From assembly GCA_017935675.1 (NCBI GenBank), contig JAGBHE010000064.1:1-64000 (forward strand): 64,000 nucleotides of DNA, read 5' to 3'. The position numbers and the translations under genes were made by a program. The notes under the pieces are model-generated. The model was not told where the DNA came from and made no database searches. It worked only from the letters and a program-made list of their open reading frames with translations. The stretch is from Clostridia bacterium (GTDB lineage Bacteria > Bacillota > Clostridia > UBA1381). Position 1 is the first letter of the stretch. The number at the start of each line of letters is the position of its first letter. Below, in pieces: positions 1-11,986 of the stretch.

Positions 1-60
1 CTTATTTCGTGTGTCTTCCACCAACCATAAATATGTTGACATTCGTTCCATTAAATCCAT
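1..60 (-). CDS. N-terminal edge of a probable transposase (partial)
   Basis: An ATG at base 60, read leftwards, opens a frame that stays open to the window edge; 20 residues are visible, beginning MDLMERMSTYLW and containing VEDTRNK. A good AGGGTGA ribosome site lies at 65-71, four bases upstream. The opening resembles what I recall of ISAs1-type transposases, but 20 residues are too few to assign a family. Context supports a mobile element: the coding frame to the right (from 137) is broken exactly where this AT-rich leader begins. It could instead be an ordinary neighbouring gene. Confidence 0.4.
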   Translation of the reverse strand, partial: MDLMERMSTYLWLVEDTRNK

Positions 61-136
61 TTTATCACCCTGTTCTATTTTATCACATTTTTGCCTACTT
101 GTCTACTATTACAGATTTATTTCTTTTATTTTTTAG

Positions 137-628
137 CCGTGGCTTTCGGGTAAGACGGAGGCAACATATCTGAATGCGGAAAACTATTCATTCAGAACGG
201 ATAATCAGATTAAGGTCGGCAATGCGGTAAAGATAAGGACCAATTTAAAAGGTGAAATTATTTCTGTTACACTTGTTTACGGTGAGAAGCTGAATGGAAC
301 AATAGTGACAGATTCAGACAATACGGTTGCCGCTGCAGGCTGGGGCACACGAGATACATATGCAATAGGCTATGTTTCCTCAATGAATGACGGACTTGTA
401 GGAATATCAATGGAAATCGGAGAAAAGCCGTTTTTGATAATGCCGTCGAACAAGCCTGTTGCGGTATATGACCCCGCAATAAGAAAAGCGGCGGTATACA
501 GCGGCACTGAGAATGACCTTATCGAAGCGATGAACAATGGGTACAAGGTGGTTGTAGATATCAGCCGTGGCTCTGTTCGGTCGTATTCGGTGATGAAGGC
601 TCATTATGAAGATGAAGATTCATTATGA
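137..628 (+). pseudogene. 3' remnant of a large secreted beta-rich surface protein
   Basis: The frame is open from base 137 (just after an in-frame TAG at 134-136) to the TGA at 626-628 but has no credible start: the only early candidate is an internal GTG at 305 without a ribosome site. The 163 residues read like the C-terminal end of a large beta-rich extracellular protein, with AAVYSGTENDLIEAMNNGY near the end. The last 50 residues have the same layout as the C-terminus of the 1068-residue protein at 58715 (hydrophobic strand, K/G-rich turn, 'ELAGYAARGVEM'-like helix, final strand). I infer a paralogue cut off at its 5' side by insertion of the element to the left. The stop overlaps an ATG at 625 as ATGA. 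Confidence 0.6.
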
Positions 629-696
629 AATCGAATGCAGAATTTCCGGAAAATGAACGGGATTTCAAATATTCAGGGCAGAGGAGAGAACATATA

Positions 697-1782
697 ATGG
701 AGAGATGGAGCAAAGAGAGAGTGTGGGAATGGTATAATGCCAGACCTTGGATCCGCGGTTGTAATTTCATGAGCAGCGATTGCGCAAACCGTATTGATCA
801 ATGGCAGGAATACGGCTTTGAGGAAAGACTTGAAACGACCGAAAGAGAGCTTGCGCTTGCGGCGGAAACAGGGTTTAATTCCATAAGAATAATCCCGGAA
901 TTTCTTGTATGGGAAAAAGAACACGACGGATTTATGGAAAGATTTGAAAGATATATACAAGTCGCAGCTAATAATGGTATCTCTTGTATGGTTGTTTTGG
1001 GTAACGACTGTATGCCGCCGAAGGAAGAAGCGCTCAAGCGTATGCATTTAGGTGAACAAAAGGTGGATTGGGGCTATCACGGCGGAAGAAAGATTTCACA
1101 GCACGGTACTTTTAACGAGCCGGGATATCATCTGATAGATGAGCCGGAATATACCGAAAAACATTATGAATTTGTCCGTGAACTGGTCACAAAATACAAG
1201 GACGATGAGCGAATTATAATATGGGATGTATATAATGAGCCTGGCAATTCCAACCGCAAATCCCTGTCACTGCCGCATCTTAAAAAATTCTTTGAGATTA
1301 TAAGAGAGATTGACCCTATACAGCCTTTGACGGTAGGTGTCTGGTCGAAAGCGGCAGATATTGATAATTTGCCTGAGATTGAAAAATTTGGACTTGACAA
1401 CTCGGATATTATATCGTATCATAGTTACGGACCCTATAGCTTAAATGTGGAAATTATACATAAATTAAAGAAATTTGACAGGCCGATTGTAAATACGGAA
1501 TGGCTTGCCCGCTGCCTGGATAATAATGTTGAAGAAATATTTCCGTTGTTTTTCATTGAAAAAGTCGGATGCTATAATTGGGGATTTGTCGCAGGAAAAT
1601 ATCAGACATATGAACCGTGGAACAGTGTATGGGACAAATGCTATAAGGATCCCAATAGCGTTTCGTGGGATTTTACCAAATGGTTTCATGATCTTTACCG
1701 TCCGAGTCTGCATCCGTATAATCCAAAGGAAATCATATTGATGAAGAAATTCTGCGAGCTTGCAGATAAAGAATTTATTTAA
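697..1782 (+). CDS. GH5-like glycoside hydrolase, cytoplasmic
   Basis: The 361-residue protein has no signal peptide and reads as a single (beta/alpha)8 barrel of the GH5/clan GH-A type. E181 in WDVYNEPGN is the likely acid/base and E268 in IVNTEWLAR the likely nucleophile; WIRGCNF near the N-terminus is typical of intracellular relatives often annotated as 1,4-beta-xylanase or cellulase-like. An upstream in-frame ATG at 625 exists, but the AGGAGAGA site at 682-689 favours the start at 697. It lies 23 bases before the sugar-binding protein gene and is probably co-transcribed with it, so it should act on imported oligosaccharides. Substrate is not determinable from sequence; exact CAZy family is uncertain. 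Confidence 0.75.
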   Translation: MERWSKERVWEWYNARPWIRGCNFMSSDCANRIDQWQEYGFEERLETTERELALAAETGFNSIRIIPEFLVWEKEHDGFMERFERYIQVAANNGISCMVVLGNDCMPPKEEALKRMHLGEQKVDWGYHGGRKISQHGTFNEPGYHLIDEPEYTEKHYEFVRELVTKYKDDERIIIWDVYNEPGNSNRKSLSLPHLKKFFEIIREIDPIQPLTVGVWSKAADIDNLPEIEKFGLDNSDIISYHSYGPYSLNVEIIHKLKKFDRPIVNTEWLARCLDNNVEEIFPLFFIEKVGCYNWGFVAGKYQTYEPWNSVWDKCYKDPNSVSWDFTKWFHDLYRPSLHPYNPKEIILMKKFCELADKEFI

Positions 1783-1805
1783 AAAAGAGATAGGAGGATT
1801 TATTT

Positions 1806-3209
1806 ATGAAAGCAATGAAAAGGGTACTTACATCGGTAATGGCATGTTTGATGCTGGCAGCTGCTGCGGGCTGTACACCGTCAAACACGGCGAATGACAA
1901 AGACGAACAGGGCAGAACAGTTATTTCTGTAGGTAACTGGCCTGCAACAGAGGGCGAGTATCTGACAAGAATTACAAAACAGAAGGCTGAATTTGAGGAA
2001 GCGAATCCTGATATGGCAATTGAACCGGACACATGGACTTTTGATTTGCAGAGCTTTTATTCAAAAGCAGCGGGCGGACAGTTACCGGGGCTTTATTATG
2101 CAAACTTTACTGAGATTGAGAAGATTGCCGCAGGCGGTTATTACACTGATATCACAGATGGTATTGAAAGAGCCGGCTACAAAGATGCATTTGATCCGAG
2201 GCTTGTTGATTTAATCACATATGACGGTGAAATGGTTACTTTTCCAACTGATTTCTATGCAACAGGCATGTCCTACAATGTAGACTTGTTTGAAAAAGCA
2301 GGACTTGTAGATGAAAACGGTGTTGCTCTTCAGCCAAAAACATGGGATGAGCTTTTGGAATTTGCAAAAACCATTAAGGAGAAAACAGGTAAAAACGGAT
2401 TTATTGTTCCGACAACAAATAACTATGGCGGATGGCTTTCAACTCCTCTTATGTGGAGCTATGGCGTTGAATTTATGAAGAAAAATGATGATGGCTCATA
2501 CACGGCTACATTTGACAGCCCTGAAATGATCGCAGCCCTTGAATGGATCAGAGATTTGAAGTGGAAGCATCATGTAATCGGCGATGAAGCTTTGGTTACT
2601 CCCGATGACTCAAGAAGACAGTTCGCTCTTGGAAATGTTGGTATGATGATGAATCTTCCAAAATACAAAACATTGCTTAACTATGAAATGCCTTTAGAAC
2701 ATATCGGCGCTATGGCTGTTCCCGCAGGTCCAAAGAGACACGTAACTCTTACAGGCGGATATTGTGCAACAGTGAAGGAAGGCTCAACAGAAGATCAGAT
2801 TGATGCAGCAATTAAGTGGCTTGAAAAGACAGGTGATGGCGGAAAGGTTACAGAGCAATCTAAAAAGGATATGGAAGCTTCTTTCCAAAACACACTGAAT
2901 AACGGTGATGTGGTTGGTTTGTTGGGGTTGTCCGTATTTGCAGGCGATAATGAATATAGAAAGCTTCAGCTTGAATTAACGGAAAAGTATAGAAATATTG
3001 ATGCTAAACAGGTTAAGCTTTATAATGATTCATTGAATGATGAGAGCATTGAGCTTCAGCCGGAAGTACCGGTTTGCGCTCAAGAGCTTTACGGCGAAAT
3101 CGATAAAATGATACAGCAAATTCTTAATGACGAAAACACAGATATTGCTGCAATGGTAAAGAAAGCGAACAGCGATTTCCAGGCAAATTATTTAAATAAT
3201 TTAGATTAA
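1806..3209 (+). CDS. Sugar ABC transporter substrate-binding lipoprotein (family 1)
   Basis: The 467-residue precursor has an N-terminal signal ending in the lipobox LAAAAGC, so it is predicted to be lipid-anchored outside the membrane. The rest matches the MalE/UgpB-type solute-binding fold: early VISVGNWPA strand, a hinge region with FPTDFYATGMSYNVDLFEKAGL, and a C-terminal helical lobe. AGGAGG at about 1793 gives a clear start. It is the first gene of a binding protein-permease-permease set and probably captures an oligosaccharide whose products are handled by the flanking GH5-like and GH2 enzymes. The ligand cannot be inferred. Confidence 0.9.
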   Translation: MKAMKRVLTSVMACLMLAAAAGCTPSNTANDKDEQGRTVISVGNWPATEGEYLTRITKQKAEFEEANPDMAIEPDTWTFDLQSFYSKAAGGQLPGLYYANFTEIEKIAAGGYYTDITDGIERAGYKDAFDPRLVDLITYDGEMVTFPTDFYATGMSYNVDLFEKAGLVDENGVALQPKTWDELLEFAKTIKEKTGKNGFIVPTTNNYGGWLSTPLMWSYGVEFMKKNDDGSYTATFDSPEMIAALEWIRDLKWKHHVIGDEALVTPDDSRRQFALGNVGMMMNLPKYKTLLNYEMPLEHIGAMAVPAGPKRHVTLTGGYCATVKEGSTEDQIDAAIKWLEKTGDGGKVTEQSKKDMEASFQNTLNNGDVVGLLGLSVFAGDNEYRKLQLELTEKYRNIDAKQVKLYNDSLNDESIELQPEVPVCAQELYGEIDKMIQQILNDENTDIAAMVKKANSDFQANYLNNLD

Positions 3210-3218
3210 TGACCGCAT

Positions 3219-3244
3219 AGTGTGCAGTCACCCGATTGCACACT
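3219..3244 (+). terminator. Intercistronic hairpin after the binding-protein gene
   Basis: AGTGTGCA and TGCACACT form an 8-bp stem with a 10-base loop, followed by a weak T-rich stretch (CTTTAT). Hairpins at this position typically stabilise the abundant binding-protein message and attenuate transcription into the permease genes; the poor T-run suggests partial rather than full termination. Confidence 0.55.
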
Positions 3245-3271
3245 CTTTATACAGATCAGAGGTGATACATT

Positions 3272-4183
3272 TTGAAAACATTAACGACAAAAAGCCTGAG
3301 CAAAAAGAAGATGAATAAAAGAAAAACTTTTAAAGTATGGCTTTTGCTATTTCCTGTTGTTTTCCTGTTGTATCTCTTTATATGGCGCCCGAGTGTAATG
3401 GGTATGGTGTGGTCATTATTCAAAATGAAAGGCTATACACCTACGGAATTTATCGGACTTGAAAACTATATAAGAGTTGTTTCAAATACGGAATTTCTGC
3501 CGATATTATGGAACACGGTGCAATATGTGTTGTGGAGTATACTGATAGGTTTTCCGCTGCCGATTATCGTTGCTTTTGCAATCAATGAGCTTGTGCATGC
3601 AAAAAACTTTTTCAGAAACACAATATATTTGCCTGCAATTATGCCGGGAATTACGGTGATGCTGCTATGGTATTTCATCTATTCTCCTACTTCAACAGGA
3701 CTGTTAAATCAAATATTAGCTATATTTGGTGCAGAGCCATACGGATGGCTTAATGATTCGAATTGGGTTATTCTGTATATAATTATACAAAAGACATGGG
3801 CAGGCTTTCCCGCCTCAATGTTCTTCTATTATACTTCGATACAGAATATTCCCGGAGACTTGTATGAAGCAGCGACTATTGATGGAGCCGGATTTTTCCG
3901 CAGGTTATGGAATGTTGCAATACCGAGAATGCTTCCTATAATTGTGCTTAATTTGGTAAGACAGATTATTGCTGTATTCCAGGTTATGCAAGAACCCATG
4001 GTGTTGACGGGAGGCGGACCTAATAATGCTTCTATGTCTTTAGGGTATCAGGTTTATTTGTACGGTTTCGTTCAGGGAAGAGTAGGTCAGGCACTTTCTC
4101 TTGGAACTATAACATTTTTAATTTTGATCGTTGCTACTCTGTTCTATTTCAAAATAGAGAAGAAAACCACTGAAAATCTATAA
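3272..4183 (+). CDS. Sugar ABC transporter permease, MalF/UgpA type
   Basis: The 303-residue protein starts at TTG, chosen because GAGGTGAT lies five to six bases upstream. A basic N-terminus is followed by six predicted membrane helices. The coupling (EAA) loop is YEAATIDGAGFFRRLWNVA, which contacts the ATPase. It forms a heterodimer with the next gene product for oligosaccharide import. No ATPase gene is present nearby, as is usual for this family in Firmicutes, where one MsmK-like subunit serves several transporters. Confidence 0.9.
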   Translation: MKTLTTKSLSKKKMNKRKTFKVWLLLFPVVFLLYLFIWRPSVMGMVWSLFKMKGYTPTEFIGLENYIRVVSNTEFLPILWNTVQYVLWSILIGFPLPIIVAFAINELVHAKNFFRNTIYLPAIMPGITVMLLWYFIYSPTSTGLLNQILAIFGAEPYGWLNDSNWVILYIIIQKTWAGFPASMFFYYTSIQNIPGDLYEAATIDGAGFFRRLWNVAIPRMLPIIVLNLVRQIIAVFQVMQEPMVLTGGGPNNASMSLGYQVYLYGFVQGRVGQALSLGTITFLILIVATLFYFKIEKKTTENL

Positions 4184-4197
4184 TAGGGGGTGTGAAA

Positions 4198-5127
4198 GTG
4201 AATAAATTCAGTGATAAACCTGCCGGTCTCTTTATGAGCAGTGATTTGAAAAGCAGAAAAGGCAGAATGGGATATTGGATGCTTTTTGCATTCGTTACGA
4301 TTGTAATGATTTTTACTTTTGTGCCCGTTATATGGATGGTGTTTACTGCTTTTAAAACATCAGCAGAAATGTATTCCAGTGCGGCATTCTTTCCGAAAGA
4401 TTTATCCGTCGGCAATATTATAAACAGAATATCCGAAGCGTGGGTAAAGCTGGATTTGGGAAGAAGTATTATACAAACCCTTGTTTTAACCGCAGGTCAT
4501 GTGTTTTTCGGTATTGTATTTCCGGGTATTGCCGGATATATACTTTCAAAACATAAGGTTGCCGGGGTAAAGCTGGTATTTGTTTTAATAGTGTGGACCA
4601 TGATGATGCCGAGTATTATACGAACGGTTCCGCAATACATGTCATATATGTCATTTCCGTTCATTGTGGACGATAAAATAAGGTCAATTACAAACTTTAA
4701 TGTATTAAATACATATTGGCCGATTTGGTTTAATGATGCCATAAACTGTTTTAATATTATATTATTTAAAAATAACTTTGACGCTATATCCGATTCAATG
4801 CAGGAAGCTGCGGAAATTGACGGATGCAATATGCTGCAAATATTTTTCAAAATAATGCTTCCGATAGTTGCTCCCGTTGCGTTCTATGTGGGTATCGGAC
4901 TAATGTCTGTTGCATGGGCCGATTATTTCAATCCATATCTGATTTTAAAGGATGCAGAATTATATCCTGTACCGACAAGATTGTTCTTATTAAAGAATGA
5001 TCCTAAGATAACTCCCAATAACCACTTGATGGGATTGATGTTTGCTTGTGTACCGCCATATTTGATTTATGTAATATTCCAGAAGAAGATAATGGGCGGT
5101 ATGATGGCAGGAGCCGTGAAGGGATAA
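4198..5127 (+). CDS. Sugar ABC transporter permease, MalG/UgpE type
   Basis: The protein has 309 residues and six predicted membrane helices; the coupling loop is QEAAEIDGCNMLQIFFKIM and the C-terminus ends MMAGAVKG, as in MalG-type subunits. Two in-frame GTG codons (4192, 4198) are possible; the AGGGGG site at 4185-4190 is only one base from the first and seven from the second, so 4198 is preferred. It follows the previous permease by 14 bases and should pair with it. A terminator follows, separating it from the GH2 gene. Confidence 0.9.
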   Translation: MNKFSDKPAGLFMSSDLKSRKGRMGYWMLFAFVTIVMIFTFVPVIWMVFTAFKTSAEMYSSAAFFPKDLSVGNIINRISEAWVKLDLGRSIIQTLVLTAGHVFFGIVFPGIAGYILSKHKVAGVKLVFVLIVWTMMMPSIIRTVPQYMSYMSFPFIVDDKIRSITNFNVLNTYWPIWFNDAINCFNIILFKNNFDAISDSMQEAAEIDGCNMLQIFFKIMLPIVAPVAFYVGIGLMSVAWADYFNPYLILKDAELYPVPTRLFLLKNDPKITPNNHLMGLMFACVPPYLIYVIFQKKIMGGMMAGAVKG

Positions 5128-5157
5128 TAAATTGATCTTTACAGCTTATGAAATATT

Positions 5158-5200
5158 AAAACTGTGGGCTGTATGTATATATAGTCCACAGTTTTATTCG
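5158..5200 (+). terminator. Rho-independent terminator after the permease genes
   Basis: AAAACTGTGG and CCACAGTTTT form a 10-bp stem (5158-5167 with 5186-5195) around an 18-base loop, followed by TTTTATTCG. Because the A-run and T-run are symmetrical it may be bidirectional. The GH2 gene begins 34 bases after it and is read by escape or from a separate promoter I could not identify. Confidence 0.75.
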
Positions 5201-5209
5201 TAAAATTGA

Positions 5210-8074
<2,865 letters not shown>

Positions 8075-8078
8075 AATG

Positions 8079-8134
8079 TAACTAATCGCTAATGTCCCCC
8101 GCCTTAAGAGGCGGGGGACATTAGCGATTAGTTA
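8079..8134. repeat. Perfect 26-bp inverted repeat (hairpin element)
   Basis: Arms 8079-8104 and 8109-8134 are perfectly complementary around the four-base loop TAAG, with a GC-rich core (CCCCCGCCT/AGGCGGGGG) and an AT-rich base. It sits between the convergent GH2 and HIT genes and can act as a strong bidirectional stem, although no long T-run follows on either strand. The core AGGCGGGGGACAT and a TTAGTTA tail recur at 46956-46982, so this looks like a member of a dispersed hairpin family rather than a simple terminator. Confidence 0.8.
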
Positions 8135-8141
8135 ATAATGC

Positions 8142-8486
8142 TCATCCTGCCGGCCAGCCGAAGGGACGTCCGCCCATCAGGTGAAAATGCAGATGATGAA
8201 CGGTCTGACCGCCGTATTCGCCGCAGTTGTTTACAACTCTGTAGCCGTCCTTATCTATTCCAAGCTCTTTTGCTATTGCAGGGATTTTTTCAAATATTGC
8301 AGCAACATATTTGCTGTTTTCTCCGGTTATTTCGTTTGCCGAGCCGATATGCTCCTTAGGCACAATTACAATATGCTCCGGCGCCTGAGGTTCAATATCA
8401 CGAAAGGCAAAAATCATATCATCCTCATAAACAACAGTTGAAGGAATTTCTCCGGCTATAATTTTACAAAACAAACAATCAGACAT
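8142..8486 (-). CDS. HIT family nucleotide-binding protein
   Basis: The 114-residue protein matches the HIT/Hint branch from end to end: N-terminal zinc-type motif CLFCKIIAGEIPS, middle AFRDIEPQAPEHIVIVPK and the histidine triad VHHLHFHLMGG. Members hydrolyse adenosine phosphoramidates or related nucleotides in the cytoplasm. The ATG at 8486 is preferred over a GTG nine bases upstream because GGAGTGAT precedes it at proper distance. It is monocistronic with its own consensus promoter (8531-8559) and unrelated to the flanking sugar loci. Confidence 0.95.
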   Translation of the reverse strand: MSDCLFCKIIAGEIPSTVVYEDDMIFAFRDIEPQAPEHIVIVPKEHIGSANEITGENSKYVAAIFEKIPAIAKELGIDKDGYRVVNNCGEYGGQTVHHLHFHLMGGRPFGWPAG

Positions 8487-8530
8487 TTTTATCACTCCAA
8501 TGTAATATTCTGCATTCCAGATGCAAAACT

Positions 8531-8559
8531 ATTATAACATCGGCAGAGCCGTTTGTCAA
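8531..8559 (-). promoter_or_regulatory. Consensus promoter of the HIT gene
   Basis: On the minus strand TTGACA (8559-8554) and TATAAT (8536-8531) are separated by exactly 17 bases, about 45 bases upstream of the HIT start. Both boxes match the housekeeping sigma consensus perfectly, suggesting constitutive expression. Confidence 0.9.
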
Positions 8560-8606
8560 GGATATATATTTTATAGTTATTAAATTTTATTGTATCAGCA
8601 AAAAGC

Positions 8607-10178
8607 TTACAGGGTACTTCTGTGCCGGCTTCGGTATTCGGTGGGCAGAAGCCCTGTTTTATCCTGAAACAAATGGCTGAAATGCTGACTGCTTTTATAA
8701 CCGATAGAGGTAGCTATCTCATAAATCGGTTTATCGGTATCTGACAAAAGCTTCTTTGCCTTATTGATTTTAACCTGCGTTATATAGTTTTTGTAGGAAA
8801 TCCCTGTTCTTTGCTTGAACAGAGAACTCAGATAGCATGGAGAAATATAGACACGTTTTGCCATTTTCTGCAAAGATATATCCGAATCCGTATTTGTCTC
8901 AATTAAATTCTTTACATGGTTTATAATATCATTGTTTTTCTCTTCCCGTGTGGAAGTGATGAGCAAAATTGCCACCTCTACTATATTAGTCATAAGGTCC
9001 ATAAGGTTCGGGAGCGCTTGGTGATTTTTAAGGACAGACCATATTTCGGTTTTGTCAAATAATGCTTCCGGCTTTTGACCAAGCTGTGACATTGCTATGG
9101 AAATCATAATGAATATTTCAAAACAAATACGCTGAGCAATATCGATTGACGTATAGTTTTCACGCATATTATTGAAAATTGTATGTATTTTGTTTTTTGC
9201 AATACTTATATCGCCTATTTTTATGCTGTCTATAAGATCGGTCTTTAATTCTTCAATATTTGCTACCGAGTGCTCGCGCGGTTCAATATCATCTATGTAT
9301 ATAATATTATTTTCTCCTAATGAAAAACGGTATTTAAGCGCGCCCTTTGAGCGTTGATAGCAATACGGCAGGAAAGAAGGCTCATCTGCAACCGAGCCTA
9401 TTGCTATAGTGAAATTATTTGCATCATTATGATATTCCATATATGTTTTAATTACTGAGGCAGCTTCAAATGTGCGGTTGGCGGCAATTTTGTCATCCAT
9501 TGTATCCCAGCGGAATACATATGTGAGAATATCCTGATTGTAGAATGGAATAACAGTGTATTCATATTGCTTCAGTATGGCTGCGATGTCTGAAAACATC
9601 TGAAATTTCATGGGAATCAATGCACGTTCCTTATCAAAGTGCGCCACAATGATAATCTGAAAGCAAAATCCCTTTTCAATTCCGGGAAACAGTGAATTAA
9701 ATTGTCCCTTCTGCTGAGCTGCGGCTGACAGGAAATAATCCTTAAGGAAGTATTTACAGTTTGAAAAATCATTAAGTAGTGTTTGAAATTTGTTTTGTTC
9801 CTCCTGAGTTTTTTCTATATCCTGAGCAGCGTTTTTTACTGTTTGCAAAAGTTCCCGGCGGTTAAGCGGCTTCAGTATAAAAGCATAGGCTTTGTAGTTA
9901 ATTGCTTCTTTGGCATATTCAAACTTGTCATATGCGGTCAGGAAAATGATTTTTATTCCGGGCAAAATATACATAAGCTCATGAACAAGCTGAAATCCTG
10001 TTCCGTCGTCCATTTCAATATCGGTTATTATAATATCCGGCAAATAAGCTTTTGCCTTTTGTATTGCTTCCGAAACGCCTCCGGCAGAGGCAACAAGCTT
10101 TACGCCGACAGAGTCCCACGGAATTGTTACAAGGTTTTCGCGGCATAATGTCTCATCCTCAACAATCATCAGTTTCAT
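8607..10178 (-). CDS. YesN-type response regulator (receiver plus AraC HTH)
   Basis: The 523-residue protein has an N-terminal receiver domain (acidic pair in VEDE; phosphoacceptor D in IIITDIEMDDG; K in FILKPLNR), a long central region of about 270 residues, and a C-terminal double helix-turn-helix of the AraC family (ISPCYLSSLFKQRTGISYK and IATSIGYKSSQHFSHLFQ). GGAGGG upstream supports the ATG at 10178. That ATG overlaps the stop of the upstream kinase gene by one base (TAATG), so translation is coupled. It most likely activates the divergent operon that begins at 12133. Confidence 0.93.
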   Translation of the reverse strand: MKLMIVEDETLCRENLVTIPWDSVGVKLVASAGGVSEAIQKAKAYLPDIIITDIEMDDGTGFQLVHELMYILPGIKIIFLTAYDKFEYAKEAINYKAYAFILKPLNRRELLQTVKNAAQDIEKTQEEQNKFQTLLNDFSNCKYFLKDYFLSAAAQQKGQFNSLFPGIEKGFCFQIIIVAHFDKERALIPMKFQMFSDIAAILKQYEYTVIPFYNQDILTYVFRWDTMDDKIAANRTFEAASVIKTYMEYHNDANNFTIAIGSVADEPSFLPYCYQRSKGALKYRFSLGENNIIYIDDIEPREHSVANIEELKTDLIDSIKIGDISIAKNKIHTIFNNMRENYTSIDIAQRICFEIFIMISIAMSQLGQKPEALFDKTEIWSVLKNHQALPNLMDLMTNIVEVAILLITSTREEKNNDIINHVKNLIETNTDSDISLQKMAKRVYISPCYLSSLFKQRTGISYKNYITQVKINKAKKLLSDTDKPIYEIATSIGYKSSQHFSHLFQDKTGLLPTEYRSRHRSTL

Positions 10179-11953
10179 TAATTGTTTCCCTCCTTTTTTT
10201 CGGTACAAATATGTACGGTGGCGGTTATTCCTCCATTTTCGTTATATGAGTATAAAAGACCGTATTCACTGCCGTAATACAGCTTAATACGGTGATTTAC
10301 ATTATGTATTCCGTATTGCTCTATCTGTTCATCAAAATTAAATGAACGATTTACATAATTATTCAGATAGTTAACATCGGTAATATTTGCTCCGAGTCCG
10401 TCATCGGATACATCAATATATAAATCGGTTTTTTCGCGTCTGCCGCTGATTATAATATTTCCTTTCCCCGACTTGTTTTTAAAAGCATGCACTATACAAT
10501 TTTCTACCAATGGCTGAAGTGTAAGATTTATAATGGAATAATCCATTATTTCATCAGGTATATTAAATATAATGTTAAATTTGTTGGAAAACCTGATATT
10601 CTGAATATTCACATAGCTTTGTATATGTGTAAGTTCGTCGCGTATTGTGCAGAATGTATTACCTCCGTTAAGCGTTCTTGTAAAAAAGGTGGCGAGGGAA
10701 GTGGTCATGTATTCTATTTCATTAATATTATGTTTCTGGGCAAGGGCACTGATTGAATTCAGTGTATTGTATAAAAAATGAGGTGAGATTTGGGACTGAA
10801 TGGCTTTAAGCTCAGCTTTTTTTTGTATCTTAAGTGAATATGAAAGCTCATGTGTCAGCTTTGAGATACGTTCTTGCATATTATTGAAAGAACGGTACAG
10901 TCTGCCTATTTCATCGTTTTGGTTATATTGTACCTCTTGCACGGTATCAGGACTGAAATTATCCAATTCCTTCGATAAATTTATAAGCGGTCTTGATATA
11001 TACGCAGATACATAGGATAACAGAAACAGGATAATCAGAATCATTGCCGCAGCAGTGTATATTGCCGCTTTACGAATTGACGAGGATTTTGTGTTAAATT
11101 CAACAAGCCTTGCTGCGCCCACGAGATAAAAATCAGTGTTTTCAAGCGGATATGAGGAAAGCATGTAATCCTCGTTATTTACGGTAGTATATGCCGTGCC
11201 GGAACAGTTTTGGCTTATAAGAGTATTAAGCTCGGTATTATGCATAAATGAGGCAATAAGCGTGTTATCATACGGGTTTATAATATGTAATGGCGAGGTG
11301 CACAGGAAAATCTGTCCTGTGTCGGCCAGACGCAGATTTTGGAATAAAGATACGAATTGGGACGTATCAATGTCAATTCTGATAATTGCAATCGGCTGTT
11401 CGGTAAAGCTGTCCGTAAGAAGCTTCATAGCAGTAATGCTGCTCTTTGAAGCATAGTTGTTGTCATTTGCTATCCATATGGGAACGGTACCGCCTGAAAG
11501 AATTTTATTGTATATTACAGTATTGCGGATTAGCTTATCTGACATGACGCGTTCAGTATTACATGACAAGTATTCCGGGTGATTCAGCGCATACAGCTCA
11601 ATGCTGCTTATTTTTTGTTTGTAGACATCTGTTTCAAAGAGGATGTTGTCTATAATGCCTACGTTGTATGCCACATGAGAGGTATCTGTATCATTTAAGG
11701 CGTTTTGCAGCATTTTATTTGCTTGCAGTGTTGTGAATATGTAATTGACGTTATTAATCTGGGCTGTCATACTGCGATAGGTTGAATTCATCACCTGACT
11801 TACGCTGCTTTTGGCGATTTCACGTATAACCTTGGTGGAATGATATGAGTTGATTCCCGTTAAAATACTGATACATATGATAATGATAACTATATACAGA
11901 AAAATCATTTTATGAAGAATGGACATGTTATTGTAGAACCGCTTTATTCTCAT
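10178..11953 (-). CDS. YesM-type sensor histidine kinase
   Basis: A 591-residue membrane kinase: first membrane helix near residues 17-37, an extracellular sensor domain of about 260 residues, second membrane helix, HAMP linker (SRPLINLSKELDNFS), His-kinase domain with phosphoacceptor in SQISPHFLYNTLNSI, and a C-terminal ATPase domain (NGLGAN-type loop SDDGLGANI). GGGAGAG places the start at 11953, although the frame extends 32 codons further upstream. Kinases of this class sense extracellular sugars, sometimes through a binding protein; the divergently transcribed lone binding protein at 12133 is a candidate partner. Confidence 0.93.
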   Translation of the reverse strand: MRIKRFYNNMSILHKMIFLYIVIIIICISILTGINSYHSTKVIREIAKSSVSQVMNSTYRSMTAQINNVNYIFTTLQANKMLQNALNDTDTSHVAYNVGIIDNILFETDVYKQKISSIELYALNHPEYLSCNTERVMSDKLIRNTVIYNKILSGGTVPIWIANDNNYASKSSITAMKLLTDSFTEQPIAIIRIDIDTSQFVSLFQNLRLADTGQIFLCTSPLHIINPYDNTLIASFMHNTELNTLISQNCSGTAYTTVNNEDYMLSSYPLENTDFYLVGAARLVEFNTKSSSIRKAAIYTAAAMILIILFLLSYVSAYISRPLINLSKELDNFSPDTVQEVQYNQNDEIGRLYRSFNNMQERISKLTHELSYSLKIQKKAELKAIQSQISPHFLYNTLNSISALAQKHNINEIEYMTTSLATFFTRTLNGGNTFCTIRDELTHIQSYVNIQNIRFSNKFNIIFNIPDEIMDYSIINLTLQPLVENCIVHAFKNKSGKGNIIISGRREKTDLYIDVSDDGLGANITDVNYLNNYVNRSFNFDEQIEQYGIHNVNHRIKLYYGSEYGLLYSYNENGGITATVHICTEKKEGNN

Positions 11954-11986
11954 GAAAAATCTCTCCCGTAAATCAATTTCAAGTAT

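Noticed and set aside
305..628. Independent 107-residue ORF starting at GTG 305
   Set aside because: No ribosome site at 305, and the frame is open and protein-like from 137, so it is the end of a broken gene rather than a complete one.
8079..8134. Simple rho-independent terminator of the beta-galactosidase gene
   Set aside because: No T-run follows the hairpin on either strand and the arms are much longer than usual; it is listed as a repeat instead.
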